A stretch of 64,000 bases of DNA, taken from contig NZ_AP028634.1 in the NCBI RefSeq assembly GCF_033097485.1, positions 1,789,126 through 1,853,125 on the forward strand, given 5' to 3'. This document shows positions 1 through 8,793 of this stretch, piece after piece. The position numbers and the translations under genes were made by a program. This DNA is from Pyrofollis japonicus. Lineage in GTDB: Archaea > Thermoproteota > Thermoprotei_A > Sulfolobales > Pyrodictiaceae. The notes under the pieces were generated by a model. It saw nothing but the letters and a program-made list of their open reading frames with translations. It ran no database searches and was not told the DNA's origin. The stretch's first letter is position 1. The number at the start of each line of letters is the position of its first letter.

Positions 1-107
1 ACCGCGCCGAGGAATTTTGCATGGCTTATAGCTCTTTGCATCATCAAGTAAGTAACATCATAGTTGAACTCGGAGACCACGATTCCGAGTCGTATCTGGT
101 CGCTCAT
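1..107 (-). CDS. ribH: 6,7-dimethyl-8-ribityllumazine synthase, N-terminal part
   Basis: Partial gene, start at 105-107 (ATG), running off the left edge with 35 codons visible. The translation contains [13 protein letters not shown], the first beta strand and substrate loop of lumazine synthases, which condense 5-amino-6-ribitylaminouracil with dihydroxybutanone phosphate. It is the last visible member of the minus-strand riboflavin group, 109 bp downstream of riboflavin synthase. That gap holds its own TATA-like element near 145-154, so it may be transcribed separately. The family call is firm although only the N-terminus is seen. Confidence 0.85.
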   Translation of the reverse strand, partial: MSDQIRLGIVVSEFNYDVTYLMMQRAISHAKFLGA

Positions 108-144
108 CTCTACTCACGCCCGTTAGAGGGGACATAAGCCGCAA

Positions 145-154
145 CTTAATATAG
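145..154 (-). promoter_or_regulatory. TATA-like element upstream of ribH
   Basis: On the minus strand this reads CTATATTAAG, about 40 nt before the ribH ATG. It suggests ribH can be transcribed independently of ribC. Inferred from sequence only. Confidence 0.4.
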
Positions 155-216
155 TAATCACGTGGCTGCTGCTAATCTTTGTTTTAACTAAACTGATTGA
201 CGTTGAGCCGACGTCT

Positions 217-684
217 CTACGGCATTATGGGGCCAGCGTCCGGTCTGCCCTGTCTTCGCCCAGTCCCGGCCCTCCTGGTTAATTCTTCTGGATTACGTAG
301 CAGCAGGTAGAGGTTCTCAGCGTGCTTAGATGCCCTGTCTCTAGCTATCTCGAATAGAGTTTCTTCGTCGTCCGATTCATCCTCGTGAACAGTGACATCA
401 ATTATGTGCCTCCCTAGCTCGAGCTGCACCATCTGAACAGCCAAGGAATATACAGCGTAACTTATCTTGTCAGTAAGACTGGAGCCTACCCAACCGAGCA
501 CCATGCCAGCGTCACAGTTTTCTTGCATCATTAGCCTCTTTATCGCTACCGGTATATCCTTTATACCTGGTACTGTTACGCGAACTATTTCCGCGTCGGG
601 CATAAGATTTTGAAGGGTTTCTATAGCATAACGCGCCATGTCAACTCTTGCAAAGGTTGTATCTACAATACAGATCTTCACCAA
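217..684 (-). CDS. ribC: Archaeal-type riboflavin synthase
   Basis: About 155 aa. This is the archaeal (MJ1184-type) riboflavin synthase, unrelated to the bacterial/fungal trimeric enzyme and related to lumazine synthase. It dismutates two 6,7-dimethyl-8-ribityllumazine molecules to riboflavin. The N-terminus KICIVDTTFARVDM and the GWVGSS segment near residue 65 are typical. TTG at 684 (or GTG at 681) follows a GAGGTAG Shine-Dalgarno. It overlaps the 3' end of ribB by 44 bp, implying coupled translation. The C-terminus is a basic, Gly/Arg/Pro-rich tail. Confidence 0.88.
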   Translation of the reverse strand: MVKICIVDTTFARVDMARYAIETLQNLMPDAEIVRVTVPGIKDIPVAIKRLMMQENCDAGMVLGWVGSSLTDKISYAVYSLAVQMVQLELGRHIIDVTVHEDESDDEETLFEIARDRASKHAENLYLLLRNPEELTRRAGTGRRQGRPDAGPIMP

Positions 685-1354
685 GCTTCTCTACCTCACT
701 GATAATCTCACTACCCTCTACTACAACAGTGCCGAGTTCTTCTGCAACTTTTCGGGCTTTTTCAACACTTAGCGCTGTACCCTTGTCAAGCATCTCAACA
801 ATAACCGCTGATGGTGAGAGACCGGCTAGCATTGCCAAGTGGAGGGATAGCTCTGAATGGCCTTTTCGCTCTTTTAGGCTACGACCAAGCAATATGGGTA
901 CGTGACCCGGTGCCACGAAGTTTTCTACAAAGTATTTTCGAGCCTCACTGATATTTCCTTTCGTTATTAGCTCGAGCACATTGTGGAGTTCTCTAATTGT
1001 TATTGCTCTATCATTGTCGCGGATACCCGTCTTTGCCTTTAGGCTGTTAACCCATACCGAGAAAGCTGGTTTATCGCCATACCCGAGCGTGCGCCTGGTG
1101 AGTGGCGCAAGCTCAGGGAAGGCAGCATATATTTCATATGCGTATCGGAGACCTATTAGTGAGCCAGCACGTAGGGGCATGACGTAGCATATTAGCCCGC
1201 CCGCCCTCGTCCTCATCTCGTAAATCGTGTCAGCAGTTACTGCTGATGCGTGTATAGCGTAGTCTACCTCGTCTTCGCGACCATAGTCATCATGTATTAG
1301 TACTGGTTTACCCTTTGCAAAGAGTTCTATTGCTTTCTCGATTGTCTTGTTCAT
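641..1354 (-). CDS. ribB: 3,4-dihydroxy-2-butanone-4-phosphate synthase
   Basis: 237 aa, the usual length for stand-alone RibB. It converts ribulose 5-phosphate to the four-carbon unit used by lumazine synthase. The N-terminal metal/substrate loop DDYGREDEVDY (residues 22-32) and the RTRAGGLICY segment near 50 match the active-site signature. The late HSELSLHLAMLAGL segment matches the conserved HTEA/AxDLxxLAGL region. The ATG at 1354 is preceded by GGTGACGCAGCC. It lies between the pyrimidine reductase and riboflavin synthase in the same minus-strand unit. Confidence 0.93.
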   Translation of the reverse strand: MNKTIEKAIELFAKGKPVLIHDDYGREDEVDYAIHASAVTADTIYEMRTRAGGLICYVMPLRAGSLIGLRYAYEIYAAFPELAPLTRRTLGYGDKPAFSVWVNSLKAKTGIRDNDRAITIRELHNVLELITKGNISEARKYFVENFVAPGHVPILLGRSLKERKGHSELSLHLAMLAGLSPSAVIVEMLDKGTALSVEKARKVAEELGTVVVEGSEIISEVEKLGEDLYCRYNLCKS

Positions 1355-1422
1355 GGCTGCGTCACCGCGCAGCTGTAATCGTACAAGAATTGTGGCGGAT
1401 GACCGGCTCCTTAAAACCTGAA

Positions 1423-2184
1423 CTATTTCTGAGCTTTCTGTTTGTCATTAATTATTTTGCGAAGCTTCTCAGACAGACAGTACTCTATGGGGCTTCGTTC
1501 GAGGAGTGGTTTACAACATGTATCCAGTACCTTTAACCCTATGTGTACACAGTTGCCACAAGGACATTTCTCAACACATTGGAGCTTTAATTGCGGCCCT
1601 TCACGCGTTGTCGGAAATCCCTTCATAGCTGGGTCGTGGAAGAAGCTTGTACCCGCGCCAAAAACATATGGCGTTATAGTTGTCCGGATTTCATCGACTA
1701 CCCTACTAGCTATGAGGCTATAGTTAAGCCGCCCCCCGCCTTCAACCAGTATACTTTTAATTCCATATTGCTCGGCAAGTACCCTAAGAGCTTCTTTCAT
1801 GTCAACAACGCCATCTTTGCCGACAACGTGTACTTTTGCCCCAGCTTTTTCTAGCTGCCTTATTTTCTCAGCATTATCTGAGCCAGTTAACACTATGACT
1901 TGTGGGCCGGGTTCTCGGAAAAGCCGCAGCCCCTTATGCACCCTAAGGGTGCCATCAACGACCACTCTATAATATTTCTCCGTTTTGGGCAGCAAGCGTT
2001 TACGAAGAGAGGGGTCATCTATGAGAGCGGTTGACGCACCTATCATTACTGCTTCAACGGCTCCTCGTAGCAAGCGTAGCCGTGTAAGATCATAGTGACA
2101 GCTTAGCTCGCTGAAGCCTGTAGCAGAGGCCAGTCTGCCATCAACGGTTATCGTTGAGAATATTATTACGTATGGTCTTTTCAT
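1423..2184 (-). CDS. 2,5-diamino-6-ribosylamino-pyrimidinone 5'-phosphate reductase (RibD C-terminal type)
   Basis: 253 aa. NADPH-dependent reductase of the RibD C-terminal/DHFR-like family, reducing the ribosyl side chain in archaeal riboflavin synthesis. Family motifs are STITVDGRLA (residues 11-20), GASTALIDDPSLRKRL (about 48-63) and ILVEGGGRLNYSLI (about 145-158). ATG at 2184 follows GGAGGCGT at 6 nt. It is longer than plain archaeal reductases: the last 50 or so residues carry CVEKCPCGNC and further Cys residues, which look like a metal or disulfide site (inference). Neighbours ribB, ribC and ribH fix the pathway. Confidence 0.88.
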   Translation of the reverse strand: MKRPYVIIFSTITVDGRLASATGFSELSCHYDLTRLRLLRGAVEAVMIGASTALIDDPSLRKRLLPKTEKYYRVVVDGTLRVHKGLRLFREPGPQVIVLTGSDNAEKIRQLEKAGAKVHVVGKDGVVDMKEALRVLAEQYGIKSILVEGGGRLNYSLIASRVVDEIRTTITPYVFGAGTSFFHDPAMKGFPTTREGPQLKLQCVEKCPCGNCVHIGLKVLDTCCKPLLERSPIEYCLSEKLRKIINDKQKAQK

Positions 2185-2212
2185 CGCGTACGCCTCCTAA
2201 GCTAAGGGTTCT

Positions 2213-2758
2213 TCAGGTTGCTTCTTGTATAGCTTTTTTAGCTCTCTTTATGGTGCCTGTAGTCCTCACGGGTATAATGATTGCTTTTTGCTGACCTATC
2301 CTCCTCACAAGCCCCATTGCCGCGAGTACAACGTACTTCGTATCATGGGTACAGCGCACAATGCCTGCTGCTTTTTCGGGGTCATAGTAAACTAGCTGAA
2401 CTCCTCCAAGAGCAACAGCAATTTGTCCTCCCAGTCTCTCAACGGCTCTTAGTATGGCTTTCTCAACATCCTGTGGCGAGGGAGGCTCCGAGCCCTCATA
2501 TGCTACGTAGAATGCTATGTAGCGACGTCTACGCTTTGCTCTGAGCTTGCGCAGAAATTCCTCCGCTTCAAGGCTTTGGAGTGCCGCGAAAGCTGCGCGT
2601 GCAACTAGTTTATTCCACCTAGAGATACGTGTAAGTGTTTTCTCTAATTCAGCCACGTACTTCTCGAGTATTCTAAGCCTTCTTGATACAATGTATGAAT
2701 AAATTGAGGCAAATACCGAAACAGCTGCAAGAGCCGCTACCAATAGCCATTGATACAT
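2213..2758 (-). CDS. rnp2: RNase P protein component 2 (Pop5) with N-terminal membrane helix
   Basis: 181 aa. The C-terminal ~105 residues (from RRRRYIAFYVA near 77) are a Pop5/Rpp14 domain, which pairs with Rpp30 in archaeal RNase P to mature tRNA 5' ends. In front is an unusual extension: a hydrophobic helix (about 4-26), then a charged probable coiled coil (about 29-50). ATG at 2758 has GGGTG seven nt upstream, directly after the rpp30 stop, so the long form is well supported. A shorter form would need CTG after GGAGGAATTT near residue 70. The Pop5 call is firm; the membrane location is inference. Confidence 0.85.
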   Translation of the reverse strand: MYQWLLVAALAAVSVFASIYSYIVSRRLRILEKYVAELEKTLTRISRWNKLVARAAFAALQSLEAEEFLRKLRAKRRRRYIAFYVAYEGSEPPSPQDVEKAILRAVERLGGQIAVALGGVQLVYYDPEKAAGIVRCTHDTKYVVLAAMGLVRRIGQQKAIIIPVRTTGTIKRAKKAIQEAT

Positions 2759-2761
2759 TTC

Positions 2762-3409
2762 TTACACCCTTGGCTTCTTCGAGAAGACTATAGAGGCCGG
2801 GTATCCTGTCACAGCTAGTTTTGCAATATTCTCTGGAAGCCCAAAAGACACTAAGAGGGCGCGCATGCTTGCATAGTGCCATATTTCCCACTTGCTACGC
2901 GCACCGCTTGTCACTACTAGGCGTGCCTCGTAGGCTGCAGCCCTTCTCGATATTATCATGAGCCCCCTCATCGTTCTTCGTGGATCATCTCCGTACAGAA
3001 CTGGGCGAAGGCATACTTCTACTCCGCTGCCCCCTTCTCTGAGCAGATAGGCCTGGCTCTTATCCATGTACCTTGCCATTCCTGGCGGGAGATATACTAG
3101 TGCTACTCGTGGATCACGTGCAGCGTAACGGGCTACTTCCGCGTTCCTAGGCTTCACAATAATTAGGTCGTGAGTAAGTACAGCTCTTCGTATATTTTTC
3201 AAGGCCTTCTGCCATTTCTCTGCCTCAATGGTTATCCTTGTATACGTCTCAAGGCCTGCTTCTCGAAACGGCTTAGCCAGCTCAGAGGCCTTACGAGGAT
3301 CCGGGTTATCTATAGCAACACAGCTAAATCCCATAGAGTGTAGCTCGTTAGCTATTTCGTAGGCGTCTCGGAGACTTCTTGGAGCTACATGGAGGTCGCA
3401 TATCTTCAA
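2762..3409 (-). CDS. rnp3: RNase P protein component 3 (Rpp30)
   Basis: 215 aa TIM-barrel-like Rpp30, the partner of Pop5 in archaeal RNase P. The N-terminal KICDLHVAP, the SMGFSCVAIDN segment and VVTSGARSKWEIWHYASMRAL near the C-terminus are typical. The TTG start overlaps the stop of the upstream RNA-binding gene (TTGA), and the stop is 3 bp before the Pop5 ATG. The three genes therefore look translationally coupled as one RNA-processing unit. Confidence 0.92.
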   Translation of the reverse strand: MKICDLHVAPRSLRDAYEIANELHSMGFSCVAIDNPDPRKASELAKPFREAGLETYTRITIEAEKWQKALKNIRRAVLTHDLIIVKPRNAEVARYAARDPRVALVYLPPGMARYMDKSQAYLLREGGSGVEVCLRPVLYGDDPRRTMRGLMIISRRAAAYEARLVVTSGARSKWEIWHYASMRALLVSFGLPENIAKLAVTGYPASIVFSKKPRV

Positions 3410-3858
3410 TCTAGTAGCCCCACTTCTTGAAGAATTTTCATTGCTTTGCCGAGTTTAGGGGCACCACGCAACTGTATAACTACATGGACAACATCATCGC
3501 CATCGTGAAGACGGATTTCACCTCTGTAGGCGTCTTGTTTACTAAAGCGCAGAAAGAGGCGGCCACTCTTCTCGTCATAGCGTGACTCTACTATCATTGT
3601 TAGGATCTTCTTGTCTTGTTCATTAAGCATTGAAGCGAATTCCTTCACGAATTCTTCTGCATCTTTTCCGTCAAGCCGGGCAACGATGCGGGTAATAGGA
3701 TTATTGTAGTGGCCCTCTAGAACCGTCTTCTCGATTCTAAGCCTTGGTCGAAGCTTCTCCGGCACGATATTGAGTAATGCCTGCTCGACTCTGGCAGGAT
3801 CCTCGGTTGCGTGTGCATGTGCAGCTATTTCAACTCTGACTATTTTTGTAAACGCCAT
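3406..3858 (-). CDS. Exosome-associated RNA-binding protein (COG1325-like)
   Basis: About 150 aa from ATG at 3858; a 10-codon-longer TTG start at 3888 is possible. I prefer 3858 because GAGG lies 9 nt upstream and a TATA-like CTTTAAC lies about 35 nt upstream. It resembles the archaeal COG1325 family found in exosome/RNase P operons: KIVRVEIAAHAHATEDPARVEQALLNI at the start and HDGDDVVHVVIQLRG near the end. Likely RNA-binding in the exosome/RNase P context; the biochemical role is inferred from gene order. Confidence 0.75.
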   Translation of the reverse strand: MAFTKIVRVEIAAHAHATEDPARVEQALLNIVPEKLRPRLRIEKTVLEGHYNNPITRIVARLDGKDAEEFVKEFASMLNEQDKKILTMIVESRYDEKSGRLFLRFSKQDAYRGEIRLHDGDDVVHVVIQLRGAPKLGKAMKILQEVGLLD

Positions 3859-4023
3859 GCTTGCAGCCTCGTTGCCAAAGTCTAACACTGTTAAAGCGTA
3901 AACACGGCTTCAAAACCGAGAATAATAAGTAATGGAGTATGATAACAAATTGCGATGACTCGTATTGCGGCTATTATAAAACCCTATCATATGTTCAAAA
4001 TTTTAGAATTTTTGTAAACTAGA

Positions 4024-4704
4024 TTACTGGAGGTCTCCTTTGTGGTACTTTTCTCGTATCTCGTCTGGAGCTATAAGGCGTGCACCACGATGGGCCTCGT
4101 GGCGCTTCTTAAGCTCTCTTTCCTTCTGTTTCTTCTTCCACTTATGCTTGTGTGTCCCTTTAAGCCCGCGTGTCTTGCGGAGACCGCGCATTTTCTTGCC
4201 AGCACTTGTAAGGCCTCTGAAGACTCTACCGCGGTGCTGTTTCTCGCATATCCATTTCAAGTCCTTATCCCTACAAATTGCTGGATGATTTCTATCAACT
4301 AGTATCACTTCGTACCACTTGTACTCTCCGTCTTCAGCAACATAGTAGCTGTTCAGTACCTCCATGTTTGGGTACTTGCGCGCTGCTCGCTCTTCCGCAA
4401 TAAGCCTTGTAGACTTTGCTGGAGCGTAGCCATATACGCCCATTCTTTTTGGCCTTCTACCCTTGTTCGGCCTTGGTCTATTGAGGCCTCCCTTCCTTAC
4501 GCGGACTCTTACTACAATTATTCCTTGTTTTGCCTTGTATCCTAGGCTCCTTGCCCTATCCAGGCGTGTTGGTTTGTCTATCCTTACTACGCTTGGCTGC
4601 CTTCTCCACTCCATGAGCCTCTTTTTCCAGAGCTGCGCAAGCTCTGGTATTTCTTCACGCTGCTTCCACGTTTCACGTAAATAATGATAAAGCCCGTGAG
4701 CCAA
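4024..4704 (-). CDS. rpl15e: Large ribosomal subunit protein eL15
   Basis: 226 aa with the typical [13 protein letters not shown]-terminus, a basic middle ([18 protein letters not shown]) and [18 protein letters not shown]. The start is TTG at 4704 preceded by GGGGAG. A TATA-like TTTTAAAG near 4770-4777 lies further up. eL15 is a structural 50S protein. It is followed, after a 165-bp gap, by the exosome/RNase P genes, a conserved archaeal order. Confidence 0.96.
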   Translation of the reverse strand: MAHGLYHYLRETWKQREEIPELAQLWKKRLMEWRRQPSVVRIDKPTRLDRARSLGYKAKQGIIVVRVRVRKGGLNRPRPNKGRRPKRMGVYGYAPAKSTRLIAEERAARKYPNMEVLNSYYVAEDGEYKWYEVILVDRNHPAICRDKDLKWICEKQHRGRVFRGLTSAGKKMRGLRKTRGLKGTHKHKWKKKQKERELKKRHEAHRGARLIAPDEIREKYHKGDLQ

Positions 4705-4768
4705 TAGCGTTCTCCCCGCCCATACTACTGCTTGGTTTCGTACCCTAGTGCTAGCGATATCCCTCCCC

Positions 4769-4777
4769 CTTTAAAAC
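4769..4777 (-). promoter_or_regulatory. TATA box for eL15
   Basis: The minus strand reads GTTTTAAAG followed by GGGGAGGG. A transcription start about 25 nt downstream would leave a leader of about 40 nt containing the GGGGAG SD of eL15. The rest of the 4705-4953 gap shows no convincing gene. Confidence 0.5.
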
Positions 4778-4953
4778 ACTACACGCGATACCCTTGCGTC
4801 GACATATACAGACCACAGCAATTGTAATAGGTCTTTTAGGAAACCGGTATGTATGGTGTGAAAAGGCAGCGTATGATGTATTGCCCGCATTACCGATGGC
4901 TGGCAGTTCTTCTGCACCGATGAGGAGAGAGTGCGCCCCGGCTGATGTCTTCC

Positions 4954-6180
4954 TCATGCCCTATGTGCTGCTGCCGCGACCACCTTTATAACATCATTGT
5001 CTTGGAGAACATAGTCTTCGCCTACACGAGTTTTTGTCTTCGCATTTATAGCGTATAGGAAGGTCTTCCCGAGATCAGTGTGTATCATGTATGCAAGTTC
5101 TCTTGCAGTTGTTCCACGGGGCACAAGATATGCATCTGGCAATACTCTTCCACGGCTATCAGTGAAGCGGTTTACGTCTTCAACCGGGTAGACTACTATC
5201 ATGTCAAGCAGCTCGAAGAACGTTTTATTGAGTACTTGTTGAACACCGGTTGAGCCCCATTTCTTTAGCACGTTTTCACGAATATATTCAAGGGCTTTTA
5301 GCTGTTGTTGCGAAAGTTTATCTTCTTGCAATACCTCGAAATCACTATCGCCTGGAAGATATTTTATTAAACCTGCCCTCGCAGCTCTTCGCAGCGCAAG
5401 TTCAGCTGCCGCACTTGTGGGGACAACAGGGTATGGAAGCTCTTTCTGCATTCTCCTTATATTTTCTTCAGCAGATGGAAGATCTGCCTTATTGGCTGCT
5501 ATTAGCATTGGCTTTGCTAGTCTTAGCCCCTTTGCAAATTCTCTCAAATCCTCGCGGCTCCAGCTAGATATCGGCTTGGCTACTAGGCCAGCATAGCTCA
5601 GAGCTTTCTCAACATGATATCTGCGTATACTTAGCCCACTTAGCCGCTGAGTTAGTGCCTCAACTATATTCTGGCCAGTAGTAGAAACTTTCATTGCGAA
5701 ACGGTCCCAATCATTAAGCAGTATGTTGAAAATCCATTCCTCGATCTCTGTTTCGAGCCACCTAACCTCGTCTACTGGGTCATAGCTACCAGGGGGTACC
5801 GGGTTACCGAGCGCATCCGTTGAGCCAGAGGCGTCTACAACAAGTATTATAGCATCGGCCCTCCTTATTGAGTCAAGGAACTTATTGCCTAGCCCTTTGC
5901 CTTCGTGCGCGCCAGGTATTAGACCTGGTGTGTCAACTATCTTCACTGGTATGAAGCGCCAACCATCGACACAATATCCAGAAGCCGGGTCACAACGAGG
6001 CAATCCTAGTTCTACGTGGACGCATCTCTTTCTAACATATCCTATACCGGTGTGAGGCTCTAGAGTAACGAATGGCCTATTCCCGAGCTCTACTGATGCA
6101 AGTGTTGCCGCGGCAAAGAAGGTTGATTTACCAACATTTGTCTTACCGACGAGTCCTGCTTGTCTTTCTGGAGGAGGCAT
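4954..6180 (-). CDS. YchF/Obg-family GTPase with TGS domain
   Basis: 408 aa. The G domain begins at residue 9: G1 GKTNVGKS (12-19), G3 DTPGL (about 83), G4 NKAD (about 230). A helical region follows, and a C-terminal TGS domain covers about 325-405. This matches archaeal COG0012 GTPases, ribosome-associated P-loop proteins. ATG at 6180 follows GGGGTG. It sits between Ndk and eL15 genes, fitting a translation-related role. The exact cellular function of the archaeal form is not established. Confidence 0.88.
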   Translation of the reverse strand: MPPPERQAGLVGKTNVGKSTFFAAATLASVELGNRPFVTLEPHTGIGYVRKRCVHVELGLPRCDPASGYCVDGWRFIPVKIVDTPGLIPGAHEGKGLGNKFLDSIRRADAIILVVDASGSTDALGNPVPPGSYDPVDEVRWLETEIEEWIFNILLNDWDRFAMKVSTTGQNIVEALTQRLSGLSIRRYHVEKALSYAGLVAKPISSWSREDLREFAKGLRLAKPMLIAANKADLPSAEENIRRMQKELPYPVVPTSAAAELALRRAARAGLIKYLPGDSDFEVLQEDKLSQQQLKALEYIRENVLKKWGSTGVQQVLNKTFFELLDMIVVYPVEDVNRFTDSRGRVLPDAYLVPRGTTARELAYMIHTDLGKTFLYAINAKTKTRVGEDYVLQDNDVIKVVAAAAHRA

Positions 6181-6253
6181 TGCTACACCCCTAGTCTTAC
6201 CTGTTCTACATCCGTTACAGACTCTTTGTCGATTACAGTTAATAAGGAGTAGT

Positions 6254-6283
6254 AGAGAAGACTGTACTGTGTACTCTTCTAGT
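6254..6283. other. Imperfect hairpin between ndk and the GTPase gene
   Basis: Plus strand AGAAGACTGTAC, TGT, GTACTCTTCT: a 10-bp stem with a 2-nt bulge. It lies 80-110 bp past the ndk stop and 75-105 bp before the GTPase start, so it could be a processing or termination site. The rest of 6181-6364 holds nothing else recognisable. Confidence 0.35.
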
Positions 6284-6364
6284 GCTAAAGGGAATTAATT
6301 GCTTCTTCGTGGCGAAAAATGCTTACAGGAGGAAAACTTCTTTGCATAGAAAGCGTGTTTTCGC

Positions 6365-6823
6365 TTAATAATCTCCTACTATTTCATCGTCCGAGAAGAA
6401 GACCTTGTATTCACGCTCAAATGACTCTTTGCTATCACTAGCGTGTATTACGTTTGCACCTATGTCTAAGGCGAAGTCTCCTCGTATTGTGCCTGGAGGA
6501 GCCTGCCTTCCATCAGTAGGCCCAATCATTAGACGGACAACATCTATTGCACTATCGCCTTCAAGTATCATTGCCACAACTGGTCCACTTGTAACAAAGT
6601 TAACCAGCTCTTCGAAGAACGGTTTCCCTCTATGTACTTCATATAGTTTCTCTGCTTCCTCGCGGCTGAGCCACTTCATTTTCAAAGCCTTTATCTTAAA
6701 GCCCTTTCTTTCGAAGCGTGAAATTATCTCTCCTACGAGCCCCCTCTTCACTCCATCAGGTTTTATCATTACAAATGTCTTCTCCACTGCCAAGGTTTGC
6801 TCCCTCGTATCTCCAGCCGTCAC
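6365..6823 (-). CDS. ndk: Nucleoside diphosphate kinase
   Basis: 152 aa. Transfers gamma-phosphate between NTPs and NDPs through a phosphohistidine. [17 protein letters not shown] opens the domain and NVIHASDS (His near 127) is the active-site signature, with [17 protein letters not shown] intact. A short N-terminal tail of about 14 residues precedes the domain. GTG start at 6823. Ndk commonly travels with eL24, eS28 and eL8 in archaea; here two plus-strand genes separate it from eL24/eS28. Confidence 0.96.
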   Translation of the reverse strand: MTAGDTREQTLAVEKTFVMIKPDGVKRGLVGEIISRFERKGFKIKALKMKWLSREEAEKLYEVHRGKPFFEELVNFVTSGPVVAMILEGDSAIDVVRLMIGPTDGRQAPPGTIRGDFALDIGANVIHASDSKESFEREYKVFFSDDEIVGDY

Positions 6824-6939
6824 CTTTTTGCCTCTATCCTAAAAGCCTATTGCCTTTGAAGGCGAGATGCAAGGATTAGCGATGGCCTCTAGGTTTAATT
6901 GTTTCGCTCAGCCCGGATAATGACAAGGGGTATGCATAC

Positions 6940-7821
6940 TTGCTCGTAGGCGTAATTGGCTTAGGGAGAATGGGCACAGCACTGGCTAAGCGCCTCCGAA
7001 GTAAGGACTTTGATATAATAGTATGGAATAGAAGTAGAGAGAAGGCCGAGAAACTAGTCAAGGAGATAGGTGGAGAAGTTGCTTCTTCTCCAAGAGATGT
7101 TGCAGAGAGAGCGGACTATACGCACATAATTGTGAGCGATGATGTGGCGTTGTTCGACGTTACCATGGGGCCAGGCGGTGTTCTTGAAGCAGTGTCACCT
7201 ACTGTGCTCGTCAACCATGTTACGTGTACGATAAGGGCCTCGATTACTCTTGCAGAGAAGGCTAAAACCAAAGCCTTTCCCTACGTAGAGGCACCAATAA
7301 TTGGAGGACCATCCGTACTCGAGAAAGGAGATGCAATAATACTCTGCAGCGGAGACGAGAGCCACTGTGGCGCTGAAAGCATAGCTGCACTCGGCGACGT
7401 CATTTATCTTGGGAGCCCGCCTCGCGCGCTCGCAGCTAAACTAGGATTCAATCACATAATTCTCGGTATTGTATCATCTCTTGCTGACGCATTTGGACTA
7501 GTCGAGGCTCACGGAATAGCATGGGAGAACTTCGTCAACCTCGTCCTCTCAAAGACGTGGCTTAAGAGCGTTGTAGATAGGTATGGTGAAAGGTTTAAGC
7601 TTAGAGGGAAGTCGAGCTTTGCAGCGCGCCTAGCTGCAAAAGACGCGCTTTACGTTGCCAACGCTCTTGTCGAGAAAGGCCTTGATTCAAGCCTTGCGGC
7701 CGCTGTGGCAAACCACTACGCAGCTATGGTGCGCGAAGGATACGCCGAAGAAGACTATCCCGCAGTGGCAGAATTCTTTGCTAAATACGGGAGAGAGCTA
7801 AGGAAGAAGCCTAGAGACTAG
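6940..7821 (+). CDS. 3-hydroxyisobutyrate/6-phosphogluconate-type dehydrogenase
   Basis: 293 aa from TTG. The N-terminal Rossmann fold carries GVIGLGRMGTALA, and the central EAPIIGGPSVLEKGDAIILCSGD segment matches the GGxxxAExG substrate motif of the beta-hydroxyacid dehydrogenase family. The family lysine is probably in AKLGFNHIILG. Members oxidise beta-hydroxyacids or reduce short aldehydes such as glyoxylate or succinic semialdehyde; the substrate here cannot be told. Divergent from ndk, and 17 bp before an EamA transporter, probably an operon. Confidence 0.82.
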   Translation: MLVGVIGLGRMGTALAKRLRSKDFDIIVWNRSREKAEKLVKEIGGEVASSPRDVAERADYTHIIVSDDVALFDVTMGPGGVLEAVSPTVLVNHVTCTIRASITLAEKAKTKAFPYVEAPIIGGPSVLEKGDAIILCSGDESHCGAESIAALGDVIYLGSPPRALAAKLGFNHIILGIVSSLADAFGLVEAHGIAWENFVNLVLSKTWLKSVVDRYGERFKLRGKSSFAARLAAKDALYVANALVEKGLDSSLAAAVANHYAAMVREGYAEEDYPAVAEFFAKYGRELRKKPRD

Positions 7822-7838
7822 ACAAGGTAACGGGTATC

Positions 7839-8717
7839 TTGGCCTCGGGGAGCCTACTGGGAGCCGCTGCTATACTTGTTACAACTTTTTCTTGGAGCTT
7901 AGCACCAGTGTTCGTGAGCCGGGCAACACAAAGGCTTCCTTCGCTAGACCCTCTGCTCTTTAATGCTGCGCGCATGGTGTTTGCACTACTAATACTGGTC
8001 CCTTCGGCGACCCTGATCGAGGACTTTCCCTATGTACCCTGGCTTGACATGAGATTTGAGGCGGGGGTTTGGATTGGTGGAGTTCTTAGCACTTTAGTAG
8101 GAGATACACTGTTTGTTTACAGCGTTAGTATAATTGGTGCAAGCAGGGCACTCCCGATATCGTATTTGTTCATCATTTGGAGCGCTATCTACGACTACGT
8201 TACAGGGGCTATTGGCGTACGTGCTCTTTTTTCAGCGTTGCTAGCCTTCACTGCAGTATGGCTTGTATCGCGCAGCATAAGAAAGGAAAACGTAAACCGG
8301 GAGAGCGGAGCTTACCGGGCAGTAATGGCTGCTGTTGCTACTTCTCTTATCTGGGCTGTAAGCCTCTATGCTTACAAATATGCTACGGAGATCAGCGGAG
8401 AACTCAGCATAGCAGCAGCTCGCTCCATAGCAACGGTAGTTGTGCTTGCGCCACTTCTTCCACGTATAAGAACTATCGCCAAGGTTATTGATGATACGTT
8501 TATGAGCTCGTTCTTCGGCTATGTCTTGGGAACAATAAGCTTTCTTGTAGCTCTACGACTGCTTCCTGCAAGTATTGTGGGGATAGGCATGGCGTTGACC
8601 CCGCTGTTAACGCAGCTACTGTCGGTCATTATAGCACATGAGAAGCTTAGCAAGGACGTGCTTATAGGAGGTATACTGATAGCCCTGGCTATAGGGCTTA
8701 TCAAAACATATGCATAG
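7839..8717 (+). CDS. EamA/DMT-family transporter
   Basis: 292 aa with about ten hydrophobic helices arranged as two five-helix halves, as in drug/metabolite transporters. The second half begins near YRAVMAAVATSLIWAVSLYAY. The C-terminus ALTPLLTQLLSVIIAHEKLSKDVLIGGILIALAI carries the typical P...L....L.EK.....GG.LI.. pattern. TTG start. It probably exports or imports a metabolite linked to the preceding dehydrogenase; the substrate is unknown. Confidence 0.8.
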   Translation: MASGSLLGAAAILVTTFSWSLAPVFVSRATQRLPSLDPLLFNAARMVFALLILVPSATLIEDFPYVPWLDMRFEAGVWIGGVLSTLVGDTLFVYSVSIIGASRALPISYLFIIWSAIYDYVTGAIGVRALFSALLAFTAVWLVSRSIRKENVNRESGAYRAVMAAVATSLIWAVSLYAYKYATEISGELSIAAARSIATVVVLAPLLPRIRTIAKVIDDTFMSSFFGYVLGTISFLVALRLLPASIVGIGMALTPLLTQLLSVIIAHEKLSKDVLIGGILIALAIGLIKTYA

Positions 8718-8793
8718 AACGACGAAAATACGTAGAAAGCCGCCACGCCTTAAGCAGGAAAGACTCGCTGAGGGCTAAGTGGTTGCAAAGTTC

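Noticed and set aside
4870-4945. Possible C/D box sRNA on the plus strand (ATGATGT ... CTGA)
   Set aside because: Internal C'/D' spacings do not fit 12 nt, and the segment is about 72 nt with no clear promoter.
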